Below are positions 41,138 to 50,910 of a stretch of DNA of 64,000 nucleotides, in pieces. Positions within the stretch are counted from its first letter, which is position 1. Every line of letters begins with the position of its first letter. The stretch lies in the NCBI GenBank assembly GCA_964564015.1, contig CAZLZR010000015.1, forward strand, positions 1 through 64,000, given 5' to 3'. Source of the stretch: Acetivibrio sp964564015. Lineage in GTDB: Bacteria > Bacillota > Clostridia > Acetivibrionales > Acetivibrionaceae. Made by a program: the position numbers and the translations under genes. The notes beneath the pieces are model-generated. The model did not search any database, was not told where the DNA came from, and saw nothing but the letters and a program-made list of their open reading frames with translations.

Positions 41138-43018
41138 TTATTGAGTATACAAGTACTTTTGTGAAACAACAGCTCTTTTTGTGTTTGAGCTGCTCCACTC
41201 AAGCTTGACCATTCCTGCCAAACTGCTATTATGGTATTCGAGTAATATTTTATATTTCTTGCCTGCTTCTAAAGAAATACTGGCACTTTGAATTACTTTT
41301 CCTTCACTTCCCTGCCATTTATCCAGAATCAGTTGATCATCAATCCACAACCTTACTCCGTCATCCTGAGTGACGTAAAACACATAATCTTCACTGTGAT
41401 CCGGCTGAACAAAGCCTTTCCAACGTATGCTGAATTTACAATCCTGCTCAATAACTTTATCTGGTGATCCAACACCCCAGTTGAAATTAACCTCCGGGTC
41501 TACCCCTGTCAACTTAAGATTTGTCAGATTTTCGTTATCAAAATATTCAAAATTAAGACCCTTACCATTACCCTTCCCGACATTGGAAGGAGCAGTTACT
41601 TCCGCAGGGTACAGACACTTTTCTGGGATCACTGTTTTTTCTGTACTTTTACTGCTCCACTCAAGTTTGATAAAGCCATAACCGGTGTTATTAAAGTACT
41701 CAATCTTTATATCATAAGTCTTTCCAGATTCAAGAGCTAAAGTTGCCATATCAGTGACGCTCCATTCACTGCTCCATTTATCGATAATCAACTTATTGTC
41801 TATCCAAAGTCTTACCCCATTGTCACGTAGAACATAAAATGTATATTCCTCACTATATTCCGGTTTTATCTTTCCTGTCCAACGTATACTGTAGGATTCA
41901 TCATTTCTTATCTCAGGTGCCGGAGAATCTGTACCCCAACTGAAATCAATTGTTCCATCCACACGTGTGAATTTATAATTAGTAAGATCAATATTATCAA
42001 AATACTCTCCTCTCAGTCCCGTTCCTGTTATACCCTTAGTTGGCTTAGGCTCAGAAGCAGGAGGCTGTAAACTGTTTTTAACCTGGGGCAAAGTCCCGGT
42101 TTGCGTAAATGCCGGTGTAGGTGTTAGAGTCGGAGTTACAGTCGGAGTTACATCCGGTGTCACCGTTGGTATTTCGGGTGTTTGCACTTTACTTATAGTA
42201 GGTAGAGCCGTTAATTTGGGCTTTGGCGTTACTGTCGTATTAAATTCAATAAATATAGTTATAAGGTCTTTGACCGTTGCACTTTTTACCTCCTCGATTG
42301 TTATTTCACTTCCTCTCTTTTTTAATTGAGAGTAAATGGCATATTTGCCCTGGGACAAATTTTTCTCTCTGGCTTCCATCCTGTATTGGGGCTCTGTTTT
42401 TAATGCTATAATCTCCGGATCATTAACATTTGTCTTCATAATAGTTCCCTTTAACCCATCCAATACATAGCTCAAACTATCCTCAGCGCCTGATTTATCT
42501 TTCTTATATTCTTGATTGTGAGGATTTAAGGATCCTGAAATAAGAAAATACACTTCATCATCAGTATCAATAATACCTTTTTCCTCACACATGTTAATTA
42601 CTTCAGTTATTGCACTCTTAACCTTCATGCCCTTAACATTTTTACTGCCAATTATCTCTTTTGCTTCATCATTCAAGCTTTCCACCTTCAAAACCTTTTG
42701 AGTTTCATCAATTGTGAACTCCAAGCTAGGATTTATATCCACACTTACATAAGCAAACTCCTTTGAACTGGCAACATCATTTGTGCGATTCATTAAATAC
42801 AAGGCAACCACACCCATGATTATACACAAACCTGCTGCAACAACAGACAATCTCTTAATAAGATATCTATAATCAATAATATCTTTCTTTGTAAATACTA
42901 TTTCCTGACCTACAAACATCGTACTTTTCCTTTTCAGCTTATAAAAAGCATTGTCAGGAGTTGCAACCAATACAGTATTTTTATCTATACTGAATATCAA
43001 ACCTGTATACATCTTCAA
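41138..43018 (-). CDS. rsgI: RsgI-type anti-sigma factor with PA14 dyad
   Basis: A transmembrane anti-sigma factor. Residues 1-50 form the RsgI N-terminal domain (TGLIFSIDKNTVLVATPDNAFY) which holds SigI in the cytoplasm; a membrane helix lies near residues 57-75; a conserved extracellular RsgI segment (YVSVDINPSLEFTIDETQ) follows; and a Pro/Thr-rich linker (about 265-330) leads to two PA14 domains (about 335-470 and 480-625), each with GRLWIDNKLIIDKW-type features. This arrangement matches C. thermocellum RsgI3, where PA14 domains are thought to bind pectic or other polysaccharide. The sigma factor is encoded eight bases upstream. Sugar ligand is inferred. Confidence 0.92.
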   Translation of the reverse strand: MKMYTGLIFSIDKNTVLVATPDNAFYKLKRKSTMFVGQEIVFTKKDIIDYRYLIKRLSVVAAGLCIIMGVVALYLMNRTNDVASSKEFAYVSVDINPSLEFTIDETQKVLKVESLNDEAKEIIGSKNVKGMKVKSAITEVINMCEEKGIIDTDDEVYFLISGSLNPHNQEYKKDKSGAEDSLSYVLDGLKGTIMKTNVNDPEIIALKTEPQYRMEAREKNLSQGKYAIYSQLKKRGSEITIEEVKSATVKDLITIFIEFNTTVTPKPKLTALPTISKVQTPEIPTVTPDVTPTVTPTLTPTPAFTQTGTLPQVKNSLQPPASEPKPTKGITGTGLRGEYFDNIDLTNYKFTRVDGTIDFSWGTDSPAPEIRNDESYSIRWTGKIKPEYSEEYTFYVLRDNGVRLWIDNKLIIDKWSSEWSVTDMATLALESGKTYDIKIEYFNNTGYGFIKLEWSSKSTEKTVIPEKCLYPAEVTAPSNVGKGNGKGLNFEYFDNENLTNLKLTGVDPEVNFNWGVGSPDKVIEQDCKFSIRWKGFVQPDHSEDYVFYVTQDDGVRLWIDDQLILDKWQGSEGKVIQSASISLEAGKKYKILLEYHNSSLAGMVKLEWSSSNTKRAVVSQKYLYTQ

Positions 43019-43026
43019 ACCTCCCC

Positions 43027-43761
43027 TTACCTACCACTACTAAAGTATGTTCTTAAATACTCGTAGTTATTGCCATAAATTATACAAACAGAAATTATAA
43101 ATTTCCTATTTTTTTCTATTGTACTTGGATGTACATTTACAATCTTTATAATATCCTTCATAGGAAAGTACTTTTTTTGTATCAACTTATTATAAATTTC
43201 CTTGTTTCCGGCAATTTTACGTGCAATATCAACACACATCCTGATAGAATCTTTGTGTTTCGGTGTATATTTATGTAAATCAGTAATATTGATGCCAAAG
43301 CTCTTCAGTTCATTTGAATAATGCTTTATTTCCTGAAAAACTTCAATTCTGTCATATCTTGTCCACGACTCATCCTGAAGATATTTGTCTTGAAAGCTAT
43401 CCCCCTCCACCTCAAAATATGAAAAAGGTGTTTCCATATTTTTAGAATTTAATCTGAAATGGTCGATTACCCTTCTCTTTATTACCAACTCTGCAAAAGA
43501 AAAGAAATTAAAGCCTTTTCTATTTCTACCGTTATCATATTTTTCAATTGCCTCATTAAACGCTATCAAACCAATACTGTATTCATCACTGTTTTTTATA
43601 TCAATTCTACTTTTTGAAGAACTTGAAAGTACTTTGATTATAAATGGAATATAGTCTTTTATAAAGTTTTCTCTAAGTTGGCTGTCTCCATCCTTGATTC
43701 TTTTAATAACACTGGATAGATCCTTAGTTTCGGCGTCATTGACAGCAAAAATATATATCAA
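43027..43761 (-). CDS. sigI: Alternative sigma factor SigI
   Basis: SigI directs transcription of polysaccharide-degradation genes in cellulosomal clostridia. The protein of about 244 residues has a region-2-like core (EYSIGLIAFNEAIEKYDNG, FNFFSFAELVIKRRVIDHFR) and the SigI C-terminal domain with HPSTIEKNRKFII. The start is taken as TTG at 43761, with AGAGGTGG five bases upstream; a GTG three codons earlier overlaps the ribosome site. It is co-transcribed with rsgI (eight bases apart). By homology the gene is probably autoregulated, but no SigI promoter could be assigned with confidence in the 600-bp gap upstream. Confidence 0.9.
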   Translation of the reverse strand: MIYIFAVNDAETKDLSSVIKRIKDGDSQLRENFIKDYIPFIIKVLSSSSKSRIDIKNSDEYSIGLIAFNEAIEKYDNGRNRKGFNFFSFAELVIKRRVIDHFRLNSKNMETPFSYFEVEGDSFQDKYLQDESWTRYDRIEVFQEIKHYSNELKSFGINITDLHKYTPKHKDSIRMCVDIARKIAGNKEIYNKLIQKKYFPMKDIIKIVNVHPSTIEKNRKFIISVCIIYGNNYEYLRTYFSSGR

Positions 43762-44388
43762 ATATACCACCTCTTCATGCTACAGTTCCCCTTTAAAAAA
43801 TAAACTTGCATACCTGATTATCGGGTACACATATCATAATAATTATACTTCAAATAGTACCTATTTATATACTTAATTTTAGGCTCTTTTTTAATAATAC
43901 GTTAAGAAATCTTTTTTAAGCAGGGATTTTTAAAAAATTTCTCACTTTTTTCTTCACCCCAGAAACAGCTTTAATATTACTTAGAATTCTTGATGTTGCT
44001 GTTGTATTACTGCTAAGTTACTTTATAAAGGTAATATACTGTATATGCTTTTGGAATGGCACCAAGCAAACATTTGTTTTATTGTCATCAAAAAAAGAAC
44101 CCCTTTCTTAACATTATGTATATGCAAAGAAAGCGGTTTATAAGGGAAAAAGGAAGTATCGTATAAACTATAACTCTAAGAAAAGTGGCTTTAGAATGCT
44201 CACTAGGATTATAATTTATTTCAAATACTTTCCTATATATTATATTCGATGGTATTTATTTTTTGGTTCACACAAAAATAAAAATTTTTCAATTTTTGCA
44301 TTTTTATTTTTAAATGTTTTGAAGTGTGATTATGTTGGTATATAAATATCAACTATACTTTGAATCACTATTAACCGGAGGGGATAAA
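43762..44388. other. Divergent intergenic region upstream of sigI
   Basis: The stretch between sigI (minus) and the small gene at 44389 (plus) must contain both promoters. It is AT-rich. No repeat, RNA or clear promoter could be assigned. Confidence 0.45.
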
Positions 44389-44706
44389 ATGAAAACAACT
44401 GAACTTTTAGTTTCGAATTTAAGCATCACAGAGGATGATTACAACTATAAGGGAATTTTTACTTTAAGCAATAAGGACAATTCTATCAGCGTTGATCTAG
44501 CAGATCTTGAAACAACCTCTAAAATAGAAGAAATAAAAACCTTTTTCGGTCTGGATGAAGACACCGAAATAATCAAAGATACTATTTTGAAAATGGTAAT
44601 TGAAAATTCAGCAATCAGCTCAAGAATAAAACAGGGAGAGGAATATAACGAAAATACGAAAAAGAAAAATATTGATAGAATTGCAAACTCTTTGGATATG
44701 TCATAA
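44389..44706 (+). CDS. Small hypothetical protein
   Basis: Starting from ATG 44389, with GGAGGGG five bases upstream, the product is 105 residues, acidic, likely cytoplasmic and with no signal peptide or known motif. Its N-terminal half is predicted as beta-strand (IFTLSNKDNSISVDLADL) and the C-terminal half helical (IKDTILKMVIENSAISSRI). An in-frame ATG 21 codons earlier lacks a ribosome site. It is divergent from sigI and ends before a terminator; no known family was recognised. Confidence 0.6.
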   Translation: MKTTELLVSNLSITEDDYNYKGIFTLSNKDNSISVDLADLETTSKIEEIKTFFGLDEDTEIIKDTILKMVIENSAISSRIKQGEEYNENTKKKNIDRIANSLDMS

Positions 44707-44754
44707 AACCTGTACTATCAATATTCTTTCACTTAGTGTCGACATATAAAATAA

Positions 44755-44793
44755 AAATCCTGGAAAAGTTCATTTGATACTTCTCCAGGATTT
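44755..44793. terminator. Terminator between small gene and propeller gene
   Basis: AAATCCTGGA (44755-44764) pairs with TCCAGGATTT (44784-44793), giving a 10-bp stem with T-runs at both ends. It can serve the small plus-strand gene and the convergent propeller gene. Confidence 0.8.
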
Positions 44794-44846
44794 ATTATTA
44801 TTCTAAATTCATTACTCCATAAAAATCATATCAGAAACTAGATTTA

Positions 44847-46226
44847 TTACTTTTTATTTCCCATGTTCTTGCTTTTTTTATTTTTTGCCCTATTTCTTGT
44901 ATTGAATAAAACTATTGAAACCAAGGCCGAAACAGCTATTATAACACCTGCCACCAAAAAAATGTATGATAAATTGATACTGCTATTATCCTTTTTGTTG
45001 TCAACTTCTCCCGGAACCTGAGGTTCCTTATCTGCTAGAGCATTATCCTCAGGCTCAATGTCCACAAGAATTTCTACTGACTTAAAATCGTAGGTTGCTC
45101 TGACAAGTGCTTGCCCTTCACTAACAGCCTTCATTGTACCATCATTTTCCACCGTTAGTATATCATCTCCACCAATTACTTCATATAAGGCAGTACCCGT
45201 AGCATCTATAACATCTCCAAAAGGATAACCCAGTGTAATCTTTAAAGGCTTACTCTCACCGGCCTTCAAACTCATTTTATCAGGTTCCGCACTGATATTG
45301 CCAAGCTTAGTCCAATTAACTCCATCCTCAGAGTTAAGAATTGTTCCTTCATCTCCAACTACAACAAACTTATCCTGTGAATAGATAGTATCCTTCAGAA
45401 TCCTTCTTGTGACCTTGGTTACGTTACTCCAGCTATGGCCGTCCGGCGAAGATAAAATATTTCCTCCGTGACCTGCGGCAAAAAACTTGTTACCAGTCCA
45501 TACTACAGAATAGATACACTCTGAAATATCCATGCCTTCCTGTATAAGTAGAGGCTCAACTTTTTCATCCTGAGTAAAGGTTATCCCATCATCAGATAAC
45601 CATATACTTAAATGGTCGCCAACCACTACATATTTCTCCCCATTCCATGCCACATCAGTAAACATAGTGGTGGAAGAAGGTTGTGATTTTATTGTATCCC
45701 ATGTTATTCCATCTTCGGAAGTAAGGATGAGCATTCCTCCACCAACAGCTATATATCGGTCGTTTACCCACCTAACCCTGTAAATACCCTCAGCTGTTGC
45801 CATTCTTCTCTGTACCCATTTCTCTCCATCTTTTGAAACTAAAATAGTGCCATCATATCCAGCCGCAATAAACTCTTTACCACTACTTGCTGCACCATAT
45901 ATATCAACCTCACCATCTATTTCCGCTTTAGTCCAGTCGATGCCATCGTTAGAAGTCAAGATGGTGCCCTTATCTCCAACTGCTACAAACTTTCCCATTG
46001 CCCAAACTATCCCATTCAACTTTTCTTTTACAGGAGCCGTTCTTTTATTCCATGTCACCCCATCATCAGAGGTGATTATAAACCCATCATATCCAACTGC
46101 TGCATACAAACCAGAATCACTACGCGCTATGCCTTGTATACCGGAAACAGTATCAGTCTGTGCAAATACAACAACAACGGAAATAAGAAGTATAAGTATT
46201 ATCAATACAGATGCAAGCTTTTTCAT
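44847..46226 (-). CDS. Surface beta-propeller protein with Ig-like domain
   Basis: About 459 residues. A signal peptide (about 1-25) is followed by seven or so repeats of about 40 residues of the BNR/sialidase type, each with an Asp-box-like motif (SDDGVTWNK, SNDGIDWTK, SEDGITWDT, NSEDGVNWTK), forming a beta-propeller. After it come an Ig-like bacterial domain (about 315-395), an Asp/Lys-rich linker and a C-terminal membrane helix (about 425-447) with a basic tail. It is probably displayed outside the membrane. Its binding target is unknown. The ATG at 46226 is chosen, with AGGAG eight bases upstream. Confidence 0.75.
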   Translation of the reverse strand: MKKLASVLIILILLISVVVVFAQTDTVSGIQGIARSDSGLYAAVGYDGFIITSDDGVTWNKRTAPVKEKLNGIVWAMGKFVAVGDKGTILTSNDGIDWTKAEIDGEVDIYGAASSGKEFIAAGYDGTILVSKDGEKWVQRRMATAEGIYRVRWVNDRYIAVGGGMLILTSEDGITWDTIKSQPSSTTMFTDVAWNGEKYVVVGDHLSIWLSDDGITFTQDEKVEPLLIQEGMDISECIYSVVWTGNKFFAAGHGGNILSSPDGHSWSNVTKVTRRILKDTIYSQDKFVVVGDEGTILNSEDGVNWTKLGNISAEPDKMSLKAGESKPLKITLGYPFGDVIDATGTALYEVIGGDDILTVENDGTMKAVSEGQALVRATYDFKSVEILVDIEPEDNALADKEPQVPGEVDNKKDNSSINLSYIFLVAGVIIAVSALVSIVLFNTRNRAKNKKSKNMGNKK

Positions 46227-46401
46227 TCGTTTCACTCCTATAAATATTTTAACATGCAGTTATAGATGAAAAACTTTAAATCAAAAGTATATTTTCATCT
46301 AAATTAGATAACGTTCATGTTCCATATAGATTTAACTTTCGTGTCCGTCATCTATATATTCAATTTTAACATATTACAGAAATATTTGTTATATAGAAAT
46401 T

Positions 46402-46761
46402 TCAGAGTGAACCAATATTATCCCATACTTCCTTGACCAATAGTATTGTTGCCAATGAATTTCCCTTTTCCTTCGCTCCAATATATCCTTCCAGCTTTAC
46501 AAAATCGTCCTCTATACTATTAACATAATCATGATCAATATCAACTTGAAAAAGCGGCTTTAACTTTTTCCAGTTTTTTCTGGATTCTTCAAGGCTTGAT
46601 GCAGCTTTTTCCCACTCTTCATCCTGAATATATAATTTTGTCTGTTCTAAATAATCTGAGAAACCTGTCTTCCTGTCAATAGGCTTTTGAAAAAGCGCAC
46701 ATGAACAAATATTAGCCAGAATTCCTATGGTCAGCATTATATATATAATCCTTTTAATCAA
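46402..46761 (-). CDS. DUF4363 lipoprotein
   Basis: The protein has 119 residues. A lipoprotein-type signal (LANICSCAL) ends near residue 21, followed by a helical domain with YIQDEEWEKAASSLEESRKNWKKLKPLF, resembling the DUF4363 family. This family is repeatedly found beside DUF421/YetF proteins, as here (the yetF-like gene is 61 bp upstream on the same strand). Role unknown; it may be an accessory of YetF. Confidence 0.82.
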   Translation of the reverse strand: MIKRIIYIMLTIGILANICSCALFQKPIDRKTGFSDYLEQTKLYIQDEEWEKAASSLEESRKNWKKLKPLFQVDIDHDYVNSIEDDFVKLEGYIGAKEKGNSLATILLVKEVWDNIGSL

Positions 46762-46822
46762 TTCATTACCTCCTTCTTAGGGGTGTATGTAATAAATGTG
46801 AAGAAAAATATACACCTCCTTC

Positions 46823-47536
46823 TTAGTTTGTCGTAGAAATTATATAATAAGGTTTATCATCCCTTAAATCTACATAAAGATTCCCTTTTGTATCAAGCTG
46901 TGCAAGTGATACTTCAGAAATATTGTTAACATTTCGTTTTCCCAACTGATGAAACAGCCATGCATTAGAAAGATTCAGAGAACGGAGTTCATCCTTTTGC
47001 ACAACTCCGTCCATAATCAAAACCTTCGGCAGCCCATCATATTGGGTGGGTATATTTAAGTCGGCTGGTGTAACAGGCTGCTTCTGTGACTTTTTTTGTA
47101 CGCTCATTTTACCACCAGGCTCAAACAAAGCAAATTCTACATCTTCAATATTAAATACTCCTTGTGACCGAAGTTCAGACAATAATTCATCTATAGGTAT
47201 ACGGATTTTACCTAAGTTTTTGTCAAGTATCTTGCCGTTTTCAACAACAACAGTAGCTTCTCCGTCTATAACTTTACGAATCCGGGCACTTCGTATTCCT
47301 AATGCCGCAAGTATAATGGCCAAAATGGCCCAGGTTGCCATTCCTGCCAACGTAGCTGTGGTATTCTCATTTACCTGCACCGAAAGGGTAGAAGCAATAG
47401 AACCTATTGTAATACCAACCACATAATCAAAAAAAGTAAGCTGGGATACTTGCTGTTTACCTAAAAGGCGCACTAGAAACAACAAAGTAAAAAAGGCAAT
47501 TATAGATCTTATGATCACAACTAGTGTAATGGGCAT
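46823..47536 (-). CDS. DUF421/YetF-family membrane protein
   Basis: About 237 residues. Two or three N-terminal membrane helices (IRSIIAFFTLLFLVRLLGK, VVGITIGSIASTLS) carry the conserved GKQQ segment, and the soluble DUF421 C-terminal domain (VVVENGKILDKNLGKIRI, LPKVLIMDGVVQKDELR) follows. These proteins occur in spore-forming Firmicutes and have been linked to spore germination and membrane function. The start at 47536 is used because GGAGGATTTTCAT lies before it. Co-transcribed with the DUF4363 gene. Confidence 0.85.
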   Translation of the reverse strand: MPITLVVIIRSIIAFFTLLFLVRLLGKQQVSQLTFFDYVVGITIGSIASTLSVQVNENTTATLAGMATWAILAIILAALGIRSARIRKVIDGEATVVVENGKILDKNLGKIRIPIDELLSELRSQGVFNIEDVEFALFEPGGKMSVQKKSQKQPVTPADLNIPTQYDGLPKVLIMDGVVQKDELRSLNLSNAWLFHQLGKRNVNNISEVSLAQLDTKGNLYVDLRDDKPYYIISTTN

Positions 47537-47689
47537 ATGAAAATCCTCCACTCTGTATTAAAGCCTGAAATTAATCTTGAAATAATTTATTTCCCGATTT
47601 ATTATTTCCGTATAAAAATTTATTATTAACTGCTCCAATATAACGTAGTAATTTTACATATTTTCATATATCATTCTTTTCAGAATGAA

Positions 47690-47722
47690 AAAGAGCACGA
47701 TGAGTTTATCACCATGCTCTTT
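47690..47722 (-). terminator. Terminator downstream of ppdK
   Basis: AAAGAGCA (47690-47697) pairs with TGCTCTTT (47715-47722) with an internal stem between, about 30 bp after the ppdK stop codon. It matches the expected end of that minus-strand transcript. Confidence 0.7.
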
Positions 47723-47755
47723 ATAATAATACTAATAGTCATGTCTTTGAAGTAA

Positions 47756-50398
47756 TTATTTCTGACCCAAGTCCCCTTCCTTCTTTACAGCAGCCTGTGC
47801 GGCAGCAAGTCTTGCTATCGGCACACGGAACGGTGAACATGATACATAATTCAATCCGGCTTTATGACAGAACTCAACGGAAGATGGATCTCCACCATGT
47901 TCTCCACATATACCAAGCTTTATATCAGGTCTTGTCTGCTTACCAAGCTTTGCAGCCATCCCAATAAGCTTACCTACACCGTTCTGATCCAACCTTGCGA
48001 ATGGGTCCTGCTCATAAATCTTTTTATTGTAGTACTCTTCAAGGAACTTACCTGCATCGTCACGGCTGAAGCCAAAAGTCATCTGAGTGAGGTCGTTTGT
48101 TCCAAATGAGAAAAACTCAGCTTCTTTCGCTATTTCGTCAGCAGTTATTGCAGCCCTTGGGATCTCAATCATTGTACCAACTTTATAATCAAGCTTAACG
48201 CCTGCTTTTTCAATAACTTCATTTGCTGTCTTCACTACGACATCTTTAACATACTTTAACTCTTTAATCTCACCAACTAATGGTATCATAATTTCAGGTA
48301 TAACATTCATTCCCTGTTTATTAACATTTATCGCAGCTTCAATAACCGCCCTAGTCTGCATTTCAGCGATTTCAGGGTAAGTAACTGCCAAACGGCATCC
48401 TCTGTGTCCCATCATTGGATTGAACTCATGAAGATCCGCAACAATTCCTTTTAAATCTTCAAAACTCATTCCCATCTCTTTTGCAAGAGCTGAGATGTCT
48501 TCATCAGCCTGCGGGAGGAACTCATGAAGCGGAGGATCCAAAAATCTTATTGTTACAGGATATCCTTTCATTTCTCTGAACAATCCTTCAAAGTCTCCTC
48601 TTTGCATTGGGAGCAGTTTATCGAGAGCCTTTCTCCTTTGCTCTTCAGTTCTTGCTACAATCATTTCTCTCATTGCAGGAATTCTGTCAGCATCGAAGAA
48701 CATATGCTCTGTACGGCAAAGACCGATTCCCTCTGCACCGAACTTCATAGCCTGTGCAGCATCAGCAGGTGTATCGGCATTTGTCCTGACCTTTAAGGTT
48801 CTCAGTTCGTCCGCCCAACCCATTAGTGTTGCAAAATCGCCTGTCATTTCCGGATCAACTGTCGGTAAACGATCACCATATACATTACCGGTTGAACCGT
48901 CAAGAGAAATCCAATCTCCCTCAACATATTTCTTACCGTTTTTATCAATAAAGTACTTTTCTTCTTCATTTATTTTTACATCATTACATCCTGCAACACA
49001 GCATGTACCCATCCCACGCGCAACAACCGCTGCGTGTGAAGTCATACCACCTCGCCCTGTAAGTATTCCCTTTGAAACATGCATACCTTCAATGTCTTCA
49101 GGAGACGTTTCAAGTCTAACAAGAACAACAAACTCCTCACCATTTTTGTATGCATTAACTGCGTCTTCAGCTTCAAAATACACTTTCCCTGTAGCAGCTC
49201 CGGGTGATGCCGGCAATCCTTTTGCAACAGGTACAGCAGCTTTTAACGAAGCAGGTTCAAAATTCGGATGAAGGAGTGCATCAAGCTGTTTGGGATCAAC
49301 CTTCATAACAGCTTCTTCCTTTGTTGCCATCCCTTCTGAAACTAAATCAACAGCAATTTTTAAAGCAGCAGCAGCCGTCCTCTTACCGTTTCTGGTCTGC
49401 AGCATAAACAGTTTACCTTTTTCAATTGTAAACTCCATATCCTGCATATCTCTATAATGCTTTTCAAGCTTTTGTGCTATATCTAAAAATTGATTGTATG
49501 CATCTGGGTTGATTTCTTTAAGTTTATCTATGGATTGAGGTGTTCTTATACCTGCAACAACATCTTCTCCCTGAGCATTCATCAGGAATTCTCCGTAAAG
49601 TTTCTTTTCTCCTGTAGAAGGGTTTCTTGTGAAAGCAACTCCTGTACCGGAGTCATTTCCCATATTTCCATAAACCATTTCCTGAACATTTACGGCAGTG
49701 CCCCAGTCACCTGGAATATCATTAAGTCTTCTATAAACTATAGCTCTTGGATTGTCCCATGAACGGAAAACTGCTTTTACAGCTTCCATTAACTGAACTT
49801 TAGGATCTTGTGGGAAATCGAACCCCTTTTCTTTTTTGAAGAGTTCTTTATATCTTTTGACAACTTCCTTTAAATTATCTGCAGTCAAATCAGTATCAAA
49901 ATGAGCTCCGTTTTCTTCTTTAACCGCATCAAGTATCTTTTCAAACTTTGGCTTTTCCACTTCCATTACTACGTCACTGAACATCTGAATAAATCTTCTA
50001 TAGCTGTCATAAGCAAACCTCACATTATCAGTAAGCTTCGCAAGACCTTCAACAACTATATCGTTAAGTCCCAAATTCAATATTGTATCCATCATCCCTG
50101 GCATGGAAGCCCTTGCTCCTGACCTGACGGAAACTAAAAAAGGATTGTTCGGGTCACCAAATTTCTTACCTACAATTCCTTCGGTCTTTGACATCATTGT
50201 ATAAATCTCTTCTTCGATCTCTTTAGCTATAACCTTACCGTCCTGATAATATCTGGTACATGCTTCCGTAGTAACTGTAAACCCTCTTGGTACAGGAAGG
50301 CCTAATCCCGTCATTTCTGCGAGGTTAGCCCCTTTGCCTCCAAGCAGGTTTCTCATTGAAGCGTTTCCTTCGTTAAAAAGATATACGTGCTTTGCCAT
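47756..50398 (-). CDS. ppdK: Pyruvate, phosphate dikinase
   Basis: PpdK converts phosphoenolpyruvate, AMP and PPi to pyruvate and ATP, a main glycolytic step in clostridia of this group which lack pyruvate kinase dependence. The N-terminal ATP-grasp domain starts with GGKGANLAEMTGLGLPVPRG; the swivelling domain has the catalytic His motif GGMTSHAAVVARGMG; and the C-terminal PEP-binding domain contains DFFSFGTNDLTQ-like text and GICGEHGGDP with the catalytic Cys. From the start at 50398 (GGGAGGG upstream) the length is 880 residues, as usual. It is monocistronic, with a terminator after it. Confidence 0.95.
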   Translation of the reverse strand: MAKHVYLFNEGNASMRNLLGGKGANLAEMTGLGLPVPRGFTVTTEACTRYYQDGKVIAKEIEEEIYTMMSKTEGIVGKKFGDPNNPFLVSVRSGARASMPGMMDTILNLGLNDIVVEGLAKLTDNVRFAYDSYRRFIQMFSDVVMEVEKPKFEKILDAVKEENGAHFDTDLTADNLKEVVKRYKELFKKEKGFDFPQDPKVQLMEAVKAVFRSWDNPRAIVYRRLNDIPGDWGTAVNVQEMVYGNMGNDSGTGVAFTRNPSTGEKKLYGEFLMNAQGEDVVAGIRTPQSIDKLKEINPDAYNQFLDIAQKLEKHYRDMQDMEFTIEKGKLFMLQTRNGKRTAAAALKIAVDLVSEGMATKEEAVMKVDPKQLDALLHPNFEPASLKAAVPVAKGLPASPGAATGKVYFEAEDAVNAYKNGEEFVVLVRLETSPEDIEGMHVSKGILTGRGGMTSHAAVVARGMGTCCVAGCNDVKINEEEKYFIDKNGKKYVEGDWISLDGSTGNVYGDRLPTVDPEMTGDFATLMGWADELRTLKVRTNADTPADAAQAMKFGAEGIGLCRTEHMFFDADRIPAMREMIVARTEEQRRKALDKLLPMQRGDFEGLFREMKGYPVTIRFLDPPLHEFLPQADEDISALAKEMGMSFEDLKGIVADLHEFNPMMGHRGCRLAVTYPEIAEMQTRAVIEAAINVNKQGMNVIPEIMIPLVGEIKELKYVKDVVVKTANEVIEKAGVKLDYKVGTMIEIPRAAITADEIAKEAEFFSFGTNDLTQMTFGFSRDDAGKFLEEYYNKKIYEQDPFARLDQNGVGKLIGMAAKLGKQTRPDIKLGICGEHGGDPSSVEFCHKAGLNYVSCSPFRVPIARLAAAQAAVKKEGDLGQK

Positions 50399-50910
50399 TA
50401 AAAAAACCCTCCCATTTGCTTTTTTGTGTATCATTTATGTTCTATATTCCAGAAATGTATATTAAATAGAAATATACTTTTCTTACTTCTTATTTATGGA
50501 TAATTATGGAAACCGTTTTTCTGACCATTCTAATTATAACATACTTAAAAAATTTTTCATTATTTTTTTGAAAAATAATGAAAAATAAAGAGTTTCAAAA
50601 AATTCGTTAGTCAAAATATATAGTTTCAACCCTATAAAATCAAGTTTTTTTATGGGTAAAAATCCCTTAATAATTCTCTCCAATAAAGGCAAAAAGTATT
50701 CCATTAAAATATAAAACATCAAATTCAGAAAGTTTTTCGGAGGTGTCAATCTCAGCTTGTGGAAAAAAGTCGGCTTCGCCGATTTAAAGTTAGGGTATCA
50801 CATGCAGTAAACAATCTTTCGGTAGACTTTTTTGATGCCAGAAAGAAATGCACTTTCTCAGGCATTAAAAACAATGGGCTTCCCGTACGGGAAGCCCATT
50901 TTAGCCTTTT
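50399..50910. other. Intergenic region upstream of ppdK and downstream of glyS
   Basis: AT-rich, with no gene supported. It holds the glyS terminator (50873-50900), a second weaker hairpin (about 50834-50865) and a small TCGGCTTCGCCGA hairpin near 50771. The ppdK promoter must lie here. Confidence 0.5.
50873..50900. terminator. 28-nt perfect palindrome after glyS
   Basis: Positions 50873-50886 are exactly complementary to 50887-50900, centred on GTAC, with a GGGCTTCCC arm. It starts about ten bases beyond the glyS stop codon and can act as a terminator. Confidence 0.75.

Noticed and set aside
43762..44388. SigI-type autoregulatory promoter upstream of sigI
   Set aside because: I could not find convincing -35/-10 elements on the minus strand, so no promoter is claimed.
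50534..50749. Minus-strand frame of 71 codons upstream of ppdK
   Set aside because: AT-rich composition, no ribosome site and no domain; probably chance.
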